A DNA stretch of 64,000 bases from [Actinomadura] parvosata subsp. kistnae (GTDB lineage Bacteria > Actinomycetota > Actinomycetes > Streptosporangiales > Streptosporangiaceae). A model generated the notes under the pieces. That model was given only the letters and a program-made list of their open reading frames with translations, ran no database searches and was not told the DNA's origin. Made by a program: the position numbers and the translations under genes. The stretch spans positions 62,001 through 126,000 of the forward strand of contig NZ_OOHJ01000006.1 of assembly GCF_900323885.1 (NCBI RefSeq). Direction: 5' to 3'. Shown here piece by piece: positions 26,712 through 34,727 of the stretch; position 1 is the first letter of the stretch; each line of letters begins with the position of its first letter.

Positions 26712-27881
26712 GTGACCTCGCCCTCGCGCACCGCCCCGCGCACGCGCTGGCGCCTCCACGCCGCGGTGCTGGCCTTCGGCGCCTTCGCGGTCGGCACCGA
26801 TGGCTTCGTCGTCGCCGGGCTGCTCCCCGCCGTCGCCACGTCCCTGCACGTCACCGTGGCCGCCGCCGGCCAGCTCGTGACCGTGTTCTCCGCCTCGTAC
26901 GCGGTGCTCGCACCGGTGCTGGCCGCCCTGACCGCCTCGTGGCCGCGCAGGAGGGTGCTCGTCACCGCTCTGGCGGTGTTCGCGGCGGGCAATGCGATCA
27001 CCGCGCTGGCCCCGTCGTACGGCCTGGTCCTCGGCTCGCGAGCGGTCGCCGCCGCCGGAGCCGCGCTGTTCACCGCGACCGCGAGCGCGACGGCGGCGCT
27101 GCTGGCCGGTGAGCGGGAACGGGGCCGCGCGATCTCGTTCGTGATGCTCGGCGTGACATCCTCGCTGGTCCTCGGCGCCCCGCTGGGCACGTTGATCGGC
27201 GGCCTGGCCGACTGGCGGGCCGCGATGTGGCTGGTCACGGCGCTCGGCCTGCTCGCCGCCCCCGCCATCTGGCTGCGCCTGCCCGGGGCGGCCGGGCGGG
27301 GCGACGGCGACCTGCGCGCCTTCCTCGCGCCGCTGCGCGACCGGCGCGTCGTCACCCTGCTGGGCGTCACCGTGGTGGCCTTCACCGGTATCTACCTGCC
27401 CTACACCTACGTCAGCGAGATCTTCGCGCCCGCCTGGGCGGGCGGCTCGGGGCTGGCCGTCCTGCTGCTGGTCTACGGCCTGTCCGGAACGGCCGGCAAC
27501 CTCACCGCCGGGCACCTCGCCGACCGGCACGGCCCCCGCCGCGTGGTCGTGACGGTCATGCTCGCCCTGGCCGCGGCCTTCGCTCTCATCCCGCTCGGAC
27601 GCGGCACGTTCGGGACGGCCGTGGTGACCATCGTGGTCGTCGGGTTCCTGTCGTTCTCGGTCACGACGCCGCAGCAACATCTCGTCATCAGCCTGGCCGG
27701 GCCAGGCGCCGGGCTGGTCACCTCGCTCTACCAGTCGGCCGTCTACCTGGCCGTGTCGCTGTCCGGAGGGGTAGGGGCACTCGCCCTCGAGGCGTGGGGG
27801 GCAGCCGGCCTGCCCTACCTGGCCGCCGTCCTGATGCTGGCCGCCGCGGCGACGAACGCCACCCGCGCCGGGCGTGCCTGA
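26712..27881 (+). CDS. MFS exporter (AraJ/Cmx-like)
   Basis: A 389-residue MFS protein starting at GTG 26712 after GGAGG. It has 12 helices, with the N-terminal AFGAFAVGTDGFVVAGLLP typical of the DHA1 arabinose-efflux/chloramphenicol-resistance-like group. Other motifs are LGVTSSLVLGAPLGTLIGG (motif C, antiporters) and GHLADRHGPRRVVV (motif A in the second half). It probably exports a toxic compound under ArsR control. Confidence 0.87.
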   Translation: MTSPSRTAPRTRWRLHAAVLAFGAFAVGTDGFVVAGLLPAVATSLHVTVAAAGQLVTVFSASYAVLAPVLAALTASWPRRRVLVTALAVFAAGNAITALAPSYGLVLGSRAVAAAGAALFTATASATAALLAGERERGRAISFVMLGVTSSLVLGAPLGTLIGGLADWRAAMWLVTALGLLAAPAIWLRLPGAAGRGDGDLRAFLAPLRDRRVVTLLGVTVVAFTGIYLPYTYVSEIFAPAWAGGSGLAVLLLVYGLSGTAGNLTAGHLADRHGPRRVVVTVMLALAAAFALIPLGRGTFGTAVVTIVVVGFLSFSVTTPQQHLVISLAGPGAGLVTSLYQSAVYLAVSLSGGVGALALEAWGAAGLPYLAAVLMLAAAATNATRAGRA

Positions 27882-27951
27882 CCGGCGGCGGGTGCAAGAT
27901 CCAGTCGCTTGACGGATTCGGGGGCGCCGCGGCTGCCTGGAACATCTGAGG

Positions 27952-28662
27952 ATGCGAACCCGCATCGACACCCTGACCACCGGCGACGGCTCGTTCGACG
28001 CCTACATCTGGCTGCCCGCCTCCGGGACCGGCCCCGGGATCCTGCTCCTGCAGGAGATCTTCGGCGTGGGCCCGTACATCGAGAAGGTCGCGCGCGACCT
28101 GAGCGAGCTGGGCTATGTCGTCCTGGCCCCCGAGCTGTTCTGGCGGATCCGCCGGAACTGGCGGGGCGATCACTCCGAGCAGGGCGTGGCCGAGGCGCTC
28201 GACCTGTCGCGCGACTTCGACTTCGCCCAGGGAGTGGCCGATTCCGCACTCGCCCTCGCCCACCTGCGCGCCCTGCCGGAGGTGCGGGGCGGGGTGGGCT
28301 CCGTGGGCTTCTGCCTGGGCGGCGGACTGAACTACGCGCTGGCCGACACGATGGACGCGGTCGTCTCCTTCTACGGCTCCACCGTCCCGGCCGCCGCGGG
28401 CGACATGAGCACGATCAGCTCGCCGCTGCTGCTGGTGTTCGGCGGCAAGGACGAGTACATCCCGCGCGACCGCGTCGCCGTGGTCGAGGAGGCGGCCCGC
28501 GACCTGGCGAATGTAGAGGTGTACGTCGCCGAGGAGGCGGGGCACGCCTTCCATAACCACGAGGCGCCGATGTTCTATCACCCCGAAGCGGCCGCCGCCG
28601 TCTGGAGCCGATCCATCGGCTTCCTGGGCACCCACCTGCCCGTGATCGCGGAGGGATCATGA
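27952..28662 (+). CDS. Dienelactone hydrolase family protein
   Basis: A 236-residue alpha/beta hydrolase with the cysteine nucleophile of dienelactone hydrolases (GFCLGGGLNYA), acidic residue in GGKDEYIP, and histidine in EEAGHAFHNHEAP. The N-terminal LLLQEIFGVGPYIEKVA is characteristic. It hydrolyses dienelactones or related esters in aromatic catabolism. The ATG is 70 bp after the MFS stop. Its own stop overlaps the next gene's ATG by ATGA, so the two are translationally coupled. Confidence 0.85.
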   Translation: MRTRIDTLTTGDGSFDAYIWLPASGTGPGILLLQEIFGVGPYIEKVARDLSELGYVVLAPELFWRIRRNWRGDHSEQGVAEALDLSRDFDFAQGVADSALALAHLRALPEVRGGVGSVGFCLGGGLNYALADTMDAVVSFYGSTVPAAAGDMSTISSPLLLVFGGKDEYIPRDRVAVVEEAARDLANVEVYVAEEAGHAFHNHEAPMFYHPEAAAAVWSRSIGFLGTHLPVIAEGS

Positions 28663-29681
28663 TCCTGCACACGGGAGCGGCACTGGCCTTGGCAGCCGTG
28701 CTCGCCGCGCCGCCCGCGCAACCATCGCCAGGTGACCTGCCCGGCACGACGGCCAAGCTCGTGGCCGACATGAGCGGCCGTCCCGTCCAGCTCAGCTTCT
28801 ACAGGTACCTCGCCAGGCGGGGCTCCCGCCCGGGACAGCGAGCCTGGGATCCCGAGAAGCGGGCATTCGTCACGATCAACGGCCTGACCAGCGTCTCAGT
28901 TGGCGACGGTGGGCGAAGCGCCGCAGTCACCGTCTCGCCCGACGAGCGCTGGCAGGCCATCCACCTCCAGTACCGTCCCAAGCGCCCGCCCGCGGTCCGC
29001 ATGGCCGACCGCAAGACCGGCAGGACCACCGAGGTTGAACTGCCGGTCGAGGCCGACCCCACCGGGCAGGGCCAGTACCTGAACACGCTGTGGCCCACCT
29101 GGTCGCCGGACAGCCGCACCCTGCTACTCAACGTCTTCGCGCCCGGCGCGGAACCCCGGTCGGAGGGCATCGTGCTGATCGACGTACCCTCGCTCAAGGC
29201 CCGCTTCGTCCGCATCGAAAAGGCGCTGATCACCATCGGTGGGTTCCAGTGGACCCGCGACAGCAAGGGCGTCGTCGTGCGCTGGGGCAAGAACGGCAGG
29301 TCCTCCATCCGGCAGTACGACCTCAACGGCGTCGTGCAGCGCACCTGGAAGGTACGCGGCCGCCCCGCCGACCACGGCCTGGGAACCTTCTCCCCTTCCG
29401 GCCGGCGTTTCCTCACCGCGTGCCACGCCCTGGAGTCCTCGGCCTGCGTCTGGGACACCGCCACCGGCAAGGCCGTCACCCGCATCAAGGTCGCCCACCG
29501 CTTTCCCGTCTTCGGCTGGTACGACGAGGAGCACCTGCTGCTGCCCGTCCGCGACGGCTACGGCGTGACCGACCTCAAGGGGAAGGTCACGGAGACCCTG
29601 GTCAAGGTCGGCGCCAAGGAGATGTTCTTCCCCCGCTTCGACGCCCGGGCCGTGAAGCGCGCGTCCTCCGGCCGCCCATAG
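28659..29681 (+). CDS. Exported beta-propeller-like protein
   Basis: A 340-residue protein with a signal peptide (ALALAAVLAAPPAQP). Repeats such as VSPDERWQAIHLQ, WPTWSPDSRTLLLN and GTFSPSGRRFLTA have the S-P-(D/S)-(G/S)-R pattern of TolB/WD40-like blades. No catalytic motif is visible. Coupling to the dienelactone hydrolase gene is surprising for a secreted protein and may be accidental. Its 3' end overlaps a minus-strand reading frame by about 120 bp. Confidence 0.65.
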   Translation: MILHTGAALALAAVLAAPPAQPSPGDLPGTTAKLVADMSGRPVQLSFYRYLARRGSRPGQRAWDPEKRAFVTINGLTSVSVGDGGRSAAVTVSPDERWQAIHLQYRPKRPPAVRMADRKTGRTTEVELPVEADPTGQGQYLNTLWPTWSPDSRTLLLNVFAPGAEPRSEGIVLIDVPSLKARFVRIEKALITIGGFQWTRDSKGVVVRWGKNGRSSIRQYDLNGVVQRTWKVRGRPADHGLGTFSPSGRRFLTACHALESSACVWDTATGKAVTRIKVAHRFPVFGWYDEEHLLLPVRDGYGVTDLKGKVTETLVKVGAKEMFFPRFDARAVKRASSGRP

Positions 29682-30061
29682 GCGAACAGGCCGACGGATG
29701 TCCATCCCGCCGGATCGAGACCGGTGCCGCGGATCACGAAGGAGACGCAGCCTCCTGCCACTACACCGATCACGGCACCGGCGACCGCCTGGAGCGGGAT
29801 GCGCCCGTCCGTGCCGCCGGTCCGGCGATGGATCCGTACCGGCGTCACGACCGCGGCCGTCAGCGCGAAAGCGGCCACCCCGATCCAGGCGCCGAAGTCC
29901 AGGAGGCAGAGGGGGCCCCACAACACGCCGGTGGCGCCCGCGGCGTGTACGCCGGTGGCGATGGGGCGGGACGACGGCAGTGGAGGAAACCTTGGCGAGC
30001 CGTGAGCAGTGGTGACATGCACGCAAGGTGAAGACCGCGCAAGCGACCATGGGTCCGTCAC
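29558..30061 (-). CDS. Possible small membrane protein
   Basis: A minus-strand frame with two hydrophobic segments (VLWGPLCLLDFGAWIGVAAF and LQAVAGAVIGVVAGGCVSF) separated by a basic loop. The start is unclear (GTG 30061, 30022 or 30016), and none has a ribosome site. The C-terminus overlaps the end of the preceding plus-strand gene by 124 bp, so either the true stop is upstream after a sequence error or the ORF is partly spurious. A dispersed palindrome lies over its first codons. Confidence 0.35.
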   Translation of the reverse strand: MTDPWSLARSSPCVHVTTAHGSPRFPPLPSSRPIATGVHAAGATGVLWGPLCLLDFGAWIGVAAFALTAAVVTPVRIHRRTGGTDGRIPLQAVAGAVIGVVAGGCVSFVIRGTGLDPAGWTSVGLFAYGRPEDARFTARASKRGKNISLAPTLTRVSVTFPLRSVTP

Positions 30062-30072
30062 ACGACCGGACC
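30051..30072 (+). repeat. Dispersed palindrome, copy 6
   Basis: GGTCCGTCACACGACCGGACC. It diverges in the GAATC half (GGTCC) but keeps the GTCAC..GACCGG core. It lies between two gene ends and overlaps the first codons of the possible minus-strand membrane ORF. Confidence 0.55.
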
Positions 30073-30109
30073 CGGGGCATGAAGGGGCCGGATGAGCAGG
30101 GCCGGCGGC

Positions 30110-30982
30110 TCAGCGCAGCAGCTCGATGACCGCACCCATCGCCTCCAGCCCGCCCTCGTGCACGGTGACGTAGCCGAAGCCGAGCCGTTCGCGGTTGAGC
30201 AGGATCTTGTCGGCGATCTGCCGGGCGGTGCCGACCATCAGGCTCGGCATCTCCGCCCGCTCCTCCACACTCAGGCCGGGCGCGAAGTGGGCCAGCTTCT
30301 CCAGGGCCGCCCTGCGCTCGTTGGTGATGACGACGGCCGGGACGGTGCTGTTGAACTCCACCTCCCGCCCGTCCAGCGCGGCCCTGACGAACTCGACCCG
30401 CTCGGTCAGGTCCTTCAGCCCGGCGAAGACCGGCAGGCCGCTGCCGTCGTGAGCGGATGAGGCGGCGCCGTTGAAGCCGATGATGTCGGCCTCACGGGCG
30501 GCGAGTCGCAGCAGCCGGTCGCCCCGCCCGGCGATCATGATCGGTGGTCCCGGCCGCTGGGCCGGGCGCGGCTGGGACCCGGGGTCGGCGAAGATCTCGC
30601 GCAGGCGCGAGACCATCCGGCCCAGTGCCTGGACCCGCTCGCCGCCGGTGCCGAACGGCAGGCCGGCCGCCTCGAACTCCTGCCGGGCATGCCCGGCGCC
30701 GAGCCCCACCTCCAGCCGTCCGCCGGTGAACACGTCGGTGGTGGCGATGTCCCGCGCGGCCAGCGCGGGCCGGTAGAAGCCGGCGTTCAGCATGTATGTG
30801 CCCACCCGTACCCGCTCGGTCGCCTCGGCGGCCAGAACGAGGGCCGGGAAGGGCGACGGCATCCCCAGATGGTCGGCCACGGAGATCGTGTCGAAACCGA
30901 GCGTCTCGGCCTTTTTGCACTTCTCCACCCATTCGCGACGGGTGGCGGGCAGGTGCAGGGCGACTCCGAATCTCATCGTCAT
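30110..30982 (-). CDS. LLM-class F420-dependent oxidoreductase
   Basis: A 290-residue luciferase-like TIM-barrel protein with SVADHLGMPSPFPAL, the cofactor loop TTDVFTGGRLEVGLGAGH, and IMIAGRGDRLLRLAAREAD. These features match actinobacterial F420-dependent reductases rather than FMN luciferases. ATG 30982 or the in-frame ATG 30976 may be used. The gene is divergent from the gene at 31163 across a nested palindrome. The substrate is unknown. Confidence 0.82.
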   Translation of the reverse strand: MTMRFGVALHLPATRREWVEKCKKAETLGFDTISVADHLGMPSPFPALVLAAEATERVRVGTYMLNAGFYRPALAARDIATTDVFTGGRLEVGLGAGHARQEFEAAGLPFGTGGERVQALGRMVSRLREIFADPGSQPRPAQRPGPPIMIAGRGDRLLRLAAREADIIGFNGAASSAHDGSGLPVFAGLKDLTERVEFVRAALDGREVEFNSTVPAVVITNERRAALEKLAHFAPGLSVEERAEMPSLMVGTARQIADKILLNRERLGFGYVTVHEGGLEAMGAVIELLR

Positions 30983-31013
30983 TACGCCTCCTTGGAGTCA
31001 GACTCCTGACACC

Positions 31014-31055
31014 ATATCCCCAAACGAGGACTTGAAAGTCCCCATTTGGGGATAT
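31014..31055. promoter_or_regulatory. Nested palindromic operator region
   Basis: ATATCCCCAAA (31014-31024) and TTTGGGGATAT (31045-31055) are perfect 11-bp inverted repeats. Inside the 20-bp spacer sits another inverted repeat, GGACTT-GA-AAGTCC (31028-31041). The 42-bp block lies in the divergent intergenic region 30983-31162. No regulator gene is adjacent, so the binding protein is encoded elsewhere, or the structure acts as RNA. Confidence 0.6.
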
Positions 31056-31162
31056 ATCGTGAGCTGATGAGGCGGAAGACGGCGCGGCCCCGCCCCGGCG
31101 AATCTCGCCAAGCCTCTCGGCCCCTCACCACCCCATCCCACGATCAAGAGAAAGGCCGGCCC

Positions 31163-31822
31163 ATGGTTGACCTCCCCAGCAGCCCGCTCGCCGCCGTCGA
31201 CACCGAGTTCGAGAAGATGGCGCTGGAGACCGGCGGGTTCACCTTCGGCCTGCCGGGCACCAGCGTGCGCGAGAAGCTGCTGCAGGTGACGGCGCACGAC
31301 ATCTGCCGCGCCAGCTTCGGCCTGCCCTTCAAGATGCACGTCACCGCGATGAACATGCACGGCATCCCGTACGCGGACATGCTGGCGCTGATCAGGTTCG
31401 TGGCCCCGTACTCCGGCTACCCGTCGGCCGCGGGGGCGCTCGGCCGGGTGGCGGAGATCGCCGGCGAGCTGGGCCTCGACACCACCGCCGAGCCGTCCCG
31501 GGTGACGGACGGCTCGACGGGCGGCTCGGCAGACGTCTCCTGGCCTGTGGCGGACTCGTGGATGGCCGGGTTCGTGGCCTCCCGTACCGGGAGGGCCTGG
31601 TCGGAGGAGCGGCTGAGCCCGCGCGAGCGCGCCTTCGTCGCGCTCACCGCGCACGTCACCCAGCGCGCGCTCGGCGAGTCGTTCCACCGGCACGTCGAGC
31701 TGGCCCTCAAGGTCGCCGGCGCGGACGACGTGCGTGACGCCGTCCGCTTCACCGCCGAGATGGGCGTCATCGAGACGTGTGCCGCGCTGGAGGAGCTGGA
31801 GAAGATCCTGGCCACGTCCTGA
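31163..31822 (+). CDS. Carboxymuconolactone decarboxylase-like protein
   Basis: A 219-residue protein starting at ATG 31163 after AGAAAGG. Two helical segments match the CMD/AhpD fold: MLALIRFVAPYSGYPSAAGA in the first half and LSPRERAFVALTAHVTQRAL in the second. The CxxC redox pair of AhpD is absent, so decarboxylase-like or unknown activity is more likely than peroxidase support. It is divergent from an F420 enzyme and probably co-regulated through the nested palindrome. Confidence 0.7.
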   Translation: MVDLPSSPLAAVDTEFEKMALETGGFTFGLPGTSVREKLLQVTAHDICRASFGLPFKMHVTAMNMHGIPYADMLALIRFVAPYSGYPSAAGALGRVAEIAGELGLDTTAEPSRVTDGSTGGSADVSWPVADSWMAGFVASRTGRAWSEERLSPRERAFVALTAHVTQRALGESFHRHVELALKVAGADDVRDAVRFTAEMGVIETCAALEELEKILATS

Positions 31823-31847
31823 CCGCGGGCATCTCAGCCGATGCCGG

Positions 31848-32340
31848 TCAGGGCCCGACGCGTGCTTCTCGCCTGTTTTGTGAAATCCGATTTGCGCTTG
31901 TGCAGCGCGGCCACCTCACGCTGCACGTGGTGCAGGTCAGCGGTGTCCGTGCGCGTTTCCCGACCGGGGTTCGTACCAGTTCAGCCAGACAGCTGAAGAC
32001 GCGGCCGGCGGCGTGCATGGCCGAGCGGATCCACTGCTGCACCCGCTGAGCGAAAGGCCGCAGGCCCGCCACCGCCAGCCCTGCCAGGCCGACGAGCACT
32101 CCGCCCATGGGAGCGTGGTCACCGCCACCTGCAAGATGCTCGCCGCCACCGAGACGCGGTAGGCGTGCGCCGTGGTGCGCGGCGGCACGCCCTCCTTGCC
32201 CCTCACGTAAGCGGCGAGCGCGTCGCTGCCCGGTCCGGCGTTCGCGCCGTCGAGCCGGTGGGCGCGTGCACCCTCCATGCCGGGTCCCCCGCTGGGGCGG
32301 GCGACGGTTCGACCCGGCTCAGCCTGTCTGGTGTGCCGTC
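31848..32340 (-). pseudogene. Decayed membrane protein gene, unidentified
   Basis: Minus-strand pieces read DALAAYVRGKEGVPPRTTAH and YRVSVAASILQVAVTTLPW. After a frameshift they continue GGVLVGLAGLAVAGLRPFAQ and IRSAMHAAGRVFSCLAELV. This suggests a small membrane protein split by at least one frameshift. No family was recognised. The remainder of 31823-32433 shows nothing else. Confidence 0.35.
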
Positions 32341-32433
32341 CGCACGGCGGAGAGAACGCGGTTCGCGAGGCGCATCGCCCGTGCGTCCAGCCGAGCCTGG
32401 CCGGCAGGCCGTCCTCGCCCGCGACGGCGCGTG

Positions 32434-32508
32434 TCAAGCCTCCGGCAGCTTGACCTCGCCGATGAGCCCTTCGTCGTCGGAGGCCGCAGCGATGCGGGTC
32501 GTGGTCAT
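32434..32508 (-). CDS. 24-residue ORF coupled to the methyltransferase gene
   Basis: The ATG (32508-32506) overlaps the methyltransferase stop as ATGA, and the frame runs 24 codons (MTTTRIAAASDDEGLIGEVK, then LPEA) to a TGA. It is acidic at its C-terminal half. It may be a genuine small peptide, a peptide precursor modified by the neighbouring aminotransferase and methyltransferase, or the N-terminus of a gene destroyed downstream. The sequence after it is decayed, which favours the last option. Confidence 0.4.
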   Translation of the reverse strand: MTTTRIAAASDDEGLIGEVKLPEA

Positions 32509-33353
32509 TCGGGCTTGGCGAGCCGGGCGGTGCCCAGCCAGCCGGGGCCGGAGCCTTCCCTGGAGGGGTCGAACGCGGCGGGCACGGGGCGTCCGTACGT
32601 CGCGGCCACTTCGGAGATGTCCCGGACCTGCGGCGTCCACCCGTGCCGTCTCAGCCACAGGCCCGGCTCGCCCTCGGGGCCGCCGAGCCAGATGTTCGCC
32701 ATCTCGGCGGAGATCGCCTGCCTGGCCGCCCGCAGCGCCGGACTGTCCGGAACGTGCTCGAAGGCCACGACGCTGCCGGGCGCGGACAGGCTCGTCACCC
32801 GGGCGAGCAGGCCGTCCGCGGCCTCGGGCGTCAGGGCGTACAGGATGCCCTCGATCAGCCAGGCCGTCGGGACGCCGGGCACGAACCCGGCCTCGCGCAG
32901 CGCCAGCGGCCAGTCCAGCCGCAGGTCGGTCGACACCTCCACCCGCTCGCACGCCGGCTCCGCGTCCTTCAGCACCGCGGACTTGAACGCCAGCACCTCG
33001 GCGACGTCGATCTCGAACACACGGGTGTATTCCGGCCAGCTCAGCCGGTACGCGCGCGCGTCCATGCCGGCGGCCAGCAGCACCACCTGCTCGCAGCCGT
33101 CCGCCGCGGCCCGCAGCAGCTCCTCGTCGAAGTAGCGGGTGCGTACCGCCACCTCTTCGCCCATGAGCGCGACGAAGCCCGCCCAGGCGGTGGGTGCCGT
33201 GTCCCAGTAGCCGTCGCCGCCGGCCGCCTGGACGAACCGCTCGGCGTAGGGGTCGTGGAAGAGCCGGTCCGCACGGCTGTCCTCCATCGCGCGGATGGCG
33301 GCCACGCCGATGCTCGTTTCGGCGATGCCCGCGAGGGACGAAGGTGTGCTCAT
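32505..33353 (-). CDS. SAM-dependent methyltransferase (TIGR00027/PPM1-like family)
   Basis: A 282-residue protein of the leucine-carboxyl-methyltransferase-like family that is abundant in actinobacteria. The SAM-binding strand is VVLLAAGMDARAYRL, the acidic contact is RVFEIDVAEVLAFK, and TAWLIEGILYALTP is the characteristic family motif. The N-terminal ETSIGVAAIRAMEDSRADRL is also typical. Such enzymes O-methylate small secondary metabolites or carboxylates. It follows the aminotransferase gene by 36 bp on the same strand. Confidence 0.85.
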   Translation of the reverse strand: MSTPSSLAGIAETSIGVAAIRAMEDSRADRLFHDPYAERFVQAAGGDGYWDTAPTAWAGFVALMGEEVAVRTRYFDEELLRAAADGCEQVVLLAAGMDARAYRLSWPEYTRVFEIDVAEVLAFKSAVLKDAEPACERVEVSTDLRLDWPLALREAGFVPGVPTAWLIEGILYALTPEAADGLLARVTSLSAPGSVVAFEHVPDSPALRAARQAISAEMANIWLGGPEGEPGLWLRRHGWTPQVRDISEVAATYGRPVPAAFDPSREGSGPGWLGTARLAKPE

Positions 33354-33389
33354 GCCTGCTCCTTGGATGTGATCGTTGTCCCGGGCCCG

Positions 33390-34541
33390 TCAGCCCAGCG
33401 CCGCCTCGACGCGGGCCCGCAGGCTGGACAGGCGGGCTACCGGTTCGTTGCTGAACACCAGGCGGACGTGGCGGGTGGCGACGGCTCCGCCCCAGGCGGT
33501 CATCGGTGTGGCGGCGACGCGGCCCCGTGCCAGGAGGCGATCCGACAGCTCCTGCGCCGTCAGGGACAGGGCCTCGGCGTCCAGCAGGCAGGACCAGCCG
33601 CCCGCGGCGGGCACCACGGGCAGCCCCGCCAGTTGCTCGATCACCACGTCGTGGCGCGCCTGGTATTCCGCGACCGCCTCCCGCACGCCGGCCCCTGACG
33701 GATCGCGTAGCGCGGCGGCGGCACCCACTTGGGCGAAGCCGCTGGCTACCGTCGTGTTGTAGATGGTCGCCAGCCGGATCCGCTCCATGATGTCGGCGGG
33801 CCCGGCGATCCATCCGATCCGCCAGCCGATCATCCGGTATTCCTTGGACATCGACCCGATCACGATGGTCCGCTCGGCCAGCCCGTCCACTCGGCACGGG
33901 TTGATCCGCGGATGGCCGTCGAAGACGATGCGCTCCATCGCCGCGTCGTAAATGAGGTACGCCCCCGTCCTGGCGCACACCTCGGCAATCGTCTCCCAGT
34001 CATCCTCGTCGAAGACCATTCCGGACGGCATCGACGGGCTCATCAGCAGCAACGCCGCGGCCCGGTCCACCTCGACGAGCTCCTCCCGGTCGAGCCGCCA
34101 GTAGCCGCGTTCGACCCGCAGCGGGACCAGCCACGGATGCGCCCCCGCCAGCCGTACCCGCTGGAGCAGGCCCGCATAGGTCGGGTCGGTGAGAAACACC
34201 GGATCTTCCGGCTCGGTGACCGACAGCAGCACGGGCATGACCGCCGAGGTGCCACCGGAGGTGATGACGATCTGCCGGTCCGGGTCGTAGCCGAGCCCCG
34301 TACGCGTCAACAGCTCGGCCGCCACCGCCTCGCGGAGCACGGGAAGCCCGGTGAGCGGCAGCCAGCTGTTGCCCTGCCGCTCCAGCAGCGCCTGCGCGGT
34401 CGCCTGCACCGCCACCTCCGGCGGCGCGATGTCGGTGTCGAGGTTCTCCAGCCGCAGCACGTCCGGATCGTCCCCGGCCGCCGCGGCCACCTGATCCAGG
34501 CCGATCGGCTGAACAACGGCAAAGCGGGAGTTCGGGCGCAC
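33390..34541 (-). CDS. PLP-dependent aminotransferase, class I/II
   Basis: A 383-residue fold-type I aminotransferase. The GTG at 34541 (VRPNSRFAVVQPIGLDQ) is preceded by GAGGTGAGGG and preferred to GTG 34565. Key parts are the substrate-binding loop SGGTSAVMPVLLS, YDAAMERIVFDGHP (the Asp and aromatic residue near PLP), and the Schiff-base lysine in GSMSKEYRMIGWRIGW with its phosphate-binding arginine. It is paired with a methyltransferase, suggesting modification of an amino acid-derived metabolite. A dispersed palindrome lies 110 bp upstream. Confidence 0.85.
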   Translation of the reverse strand: MRPNSRFAVVQPIGLDQVAAAAGDDPDVLRLENLDTDIAPPEVAVQATAQALLERQGNSWLPLTGLPVLREAVAAELLTRTGLGYDPDRQIVITSGGTSAVMPVLLSVTEPEDPVFLTDPTYAGLLQRVRLAGAHPWLVPLRVERGYWRLDREELVEVDRAAALLLMSPSMPSGMVFDEDDWETIAEVCARTGAYLIYDAAMERIVFDGHPRINPCRVDGLAERTIVIGSMSKEYRMIGWRIGWIAGPADIMERIRLATIYNTTVASGFAQVGAAAALRDPSGAGVREAVAEYQARHDVVIEQLAGLPVVPAAGGWSCLLDAEALSLTAQELSDRLLARGRVAATPMTAWGGAVATRHVRLVFSNEPVARLSSLRARVEAALG

Positions 34542-34651
34542 GCAACCCTCACCTCGGCAGTCCACGACGCGGCGGCGAACCGACGACGGACCTCATCCGC
34601 CGGCTACCGTTCCTGATGTGTATCGACCCTAGAAGGCGGTCGTGGCGGCGT

Positions 34652-34673
34652 GCATCCGTCAGGTGACTGGTGG
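34652..34673 (+). repeat. Dispersed palindrome, copy 7
   Basis: Contains ATCCGTCAGGTGACTGGTGG. It lies 54 bp beyond the stop of the TAP-like gene at 34728 and 110 bp upstream of the aminotransferase start, with the ATCC half facing the aminotransferase. Confidence 0.7.
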
Positions 34674-34727
34674 GCGGCGGCCTGCCGGGCGATGCCTGGC
34701 CCGGCAGGCCATAGTGGTCGATTCTCG

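Noticed and set aside
26667..27980. 437-codon minus-strand frame opposite the MFS exporter
   Set aside because: Antisense shadow rich in Gly, Arg and Gln; no start signal.
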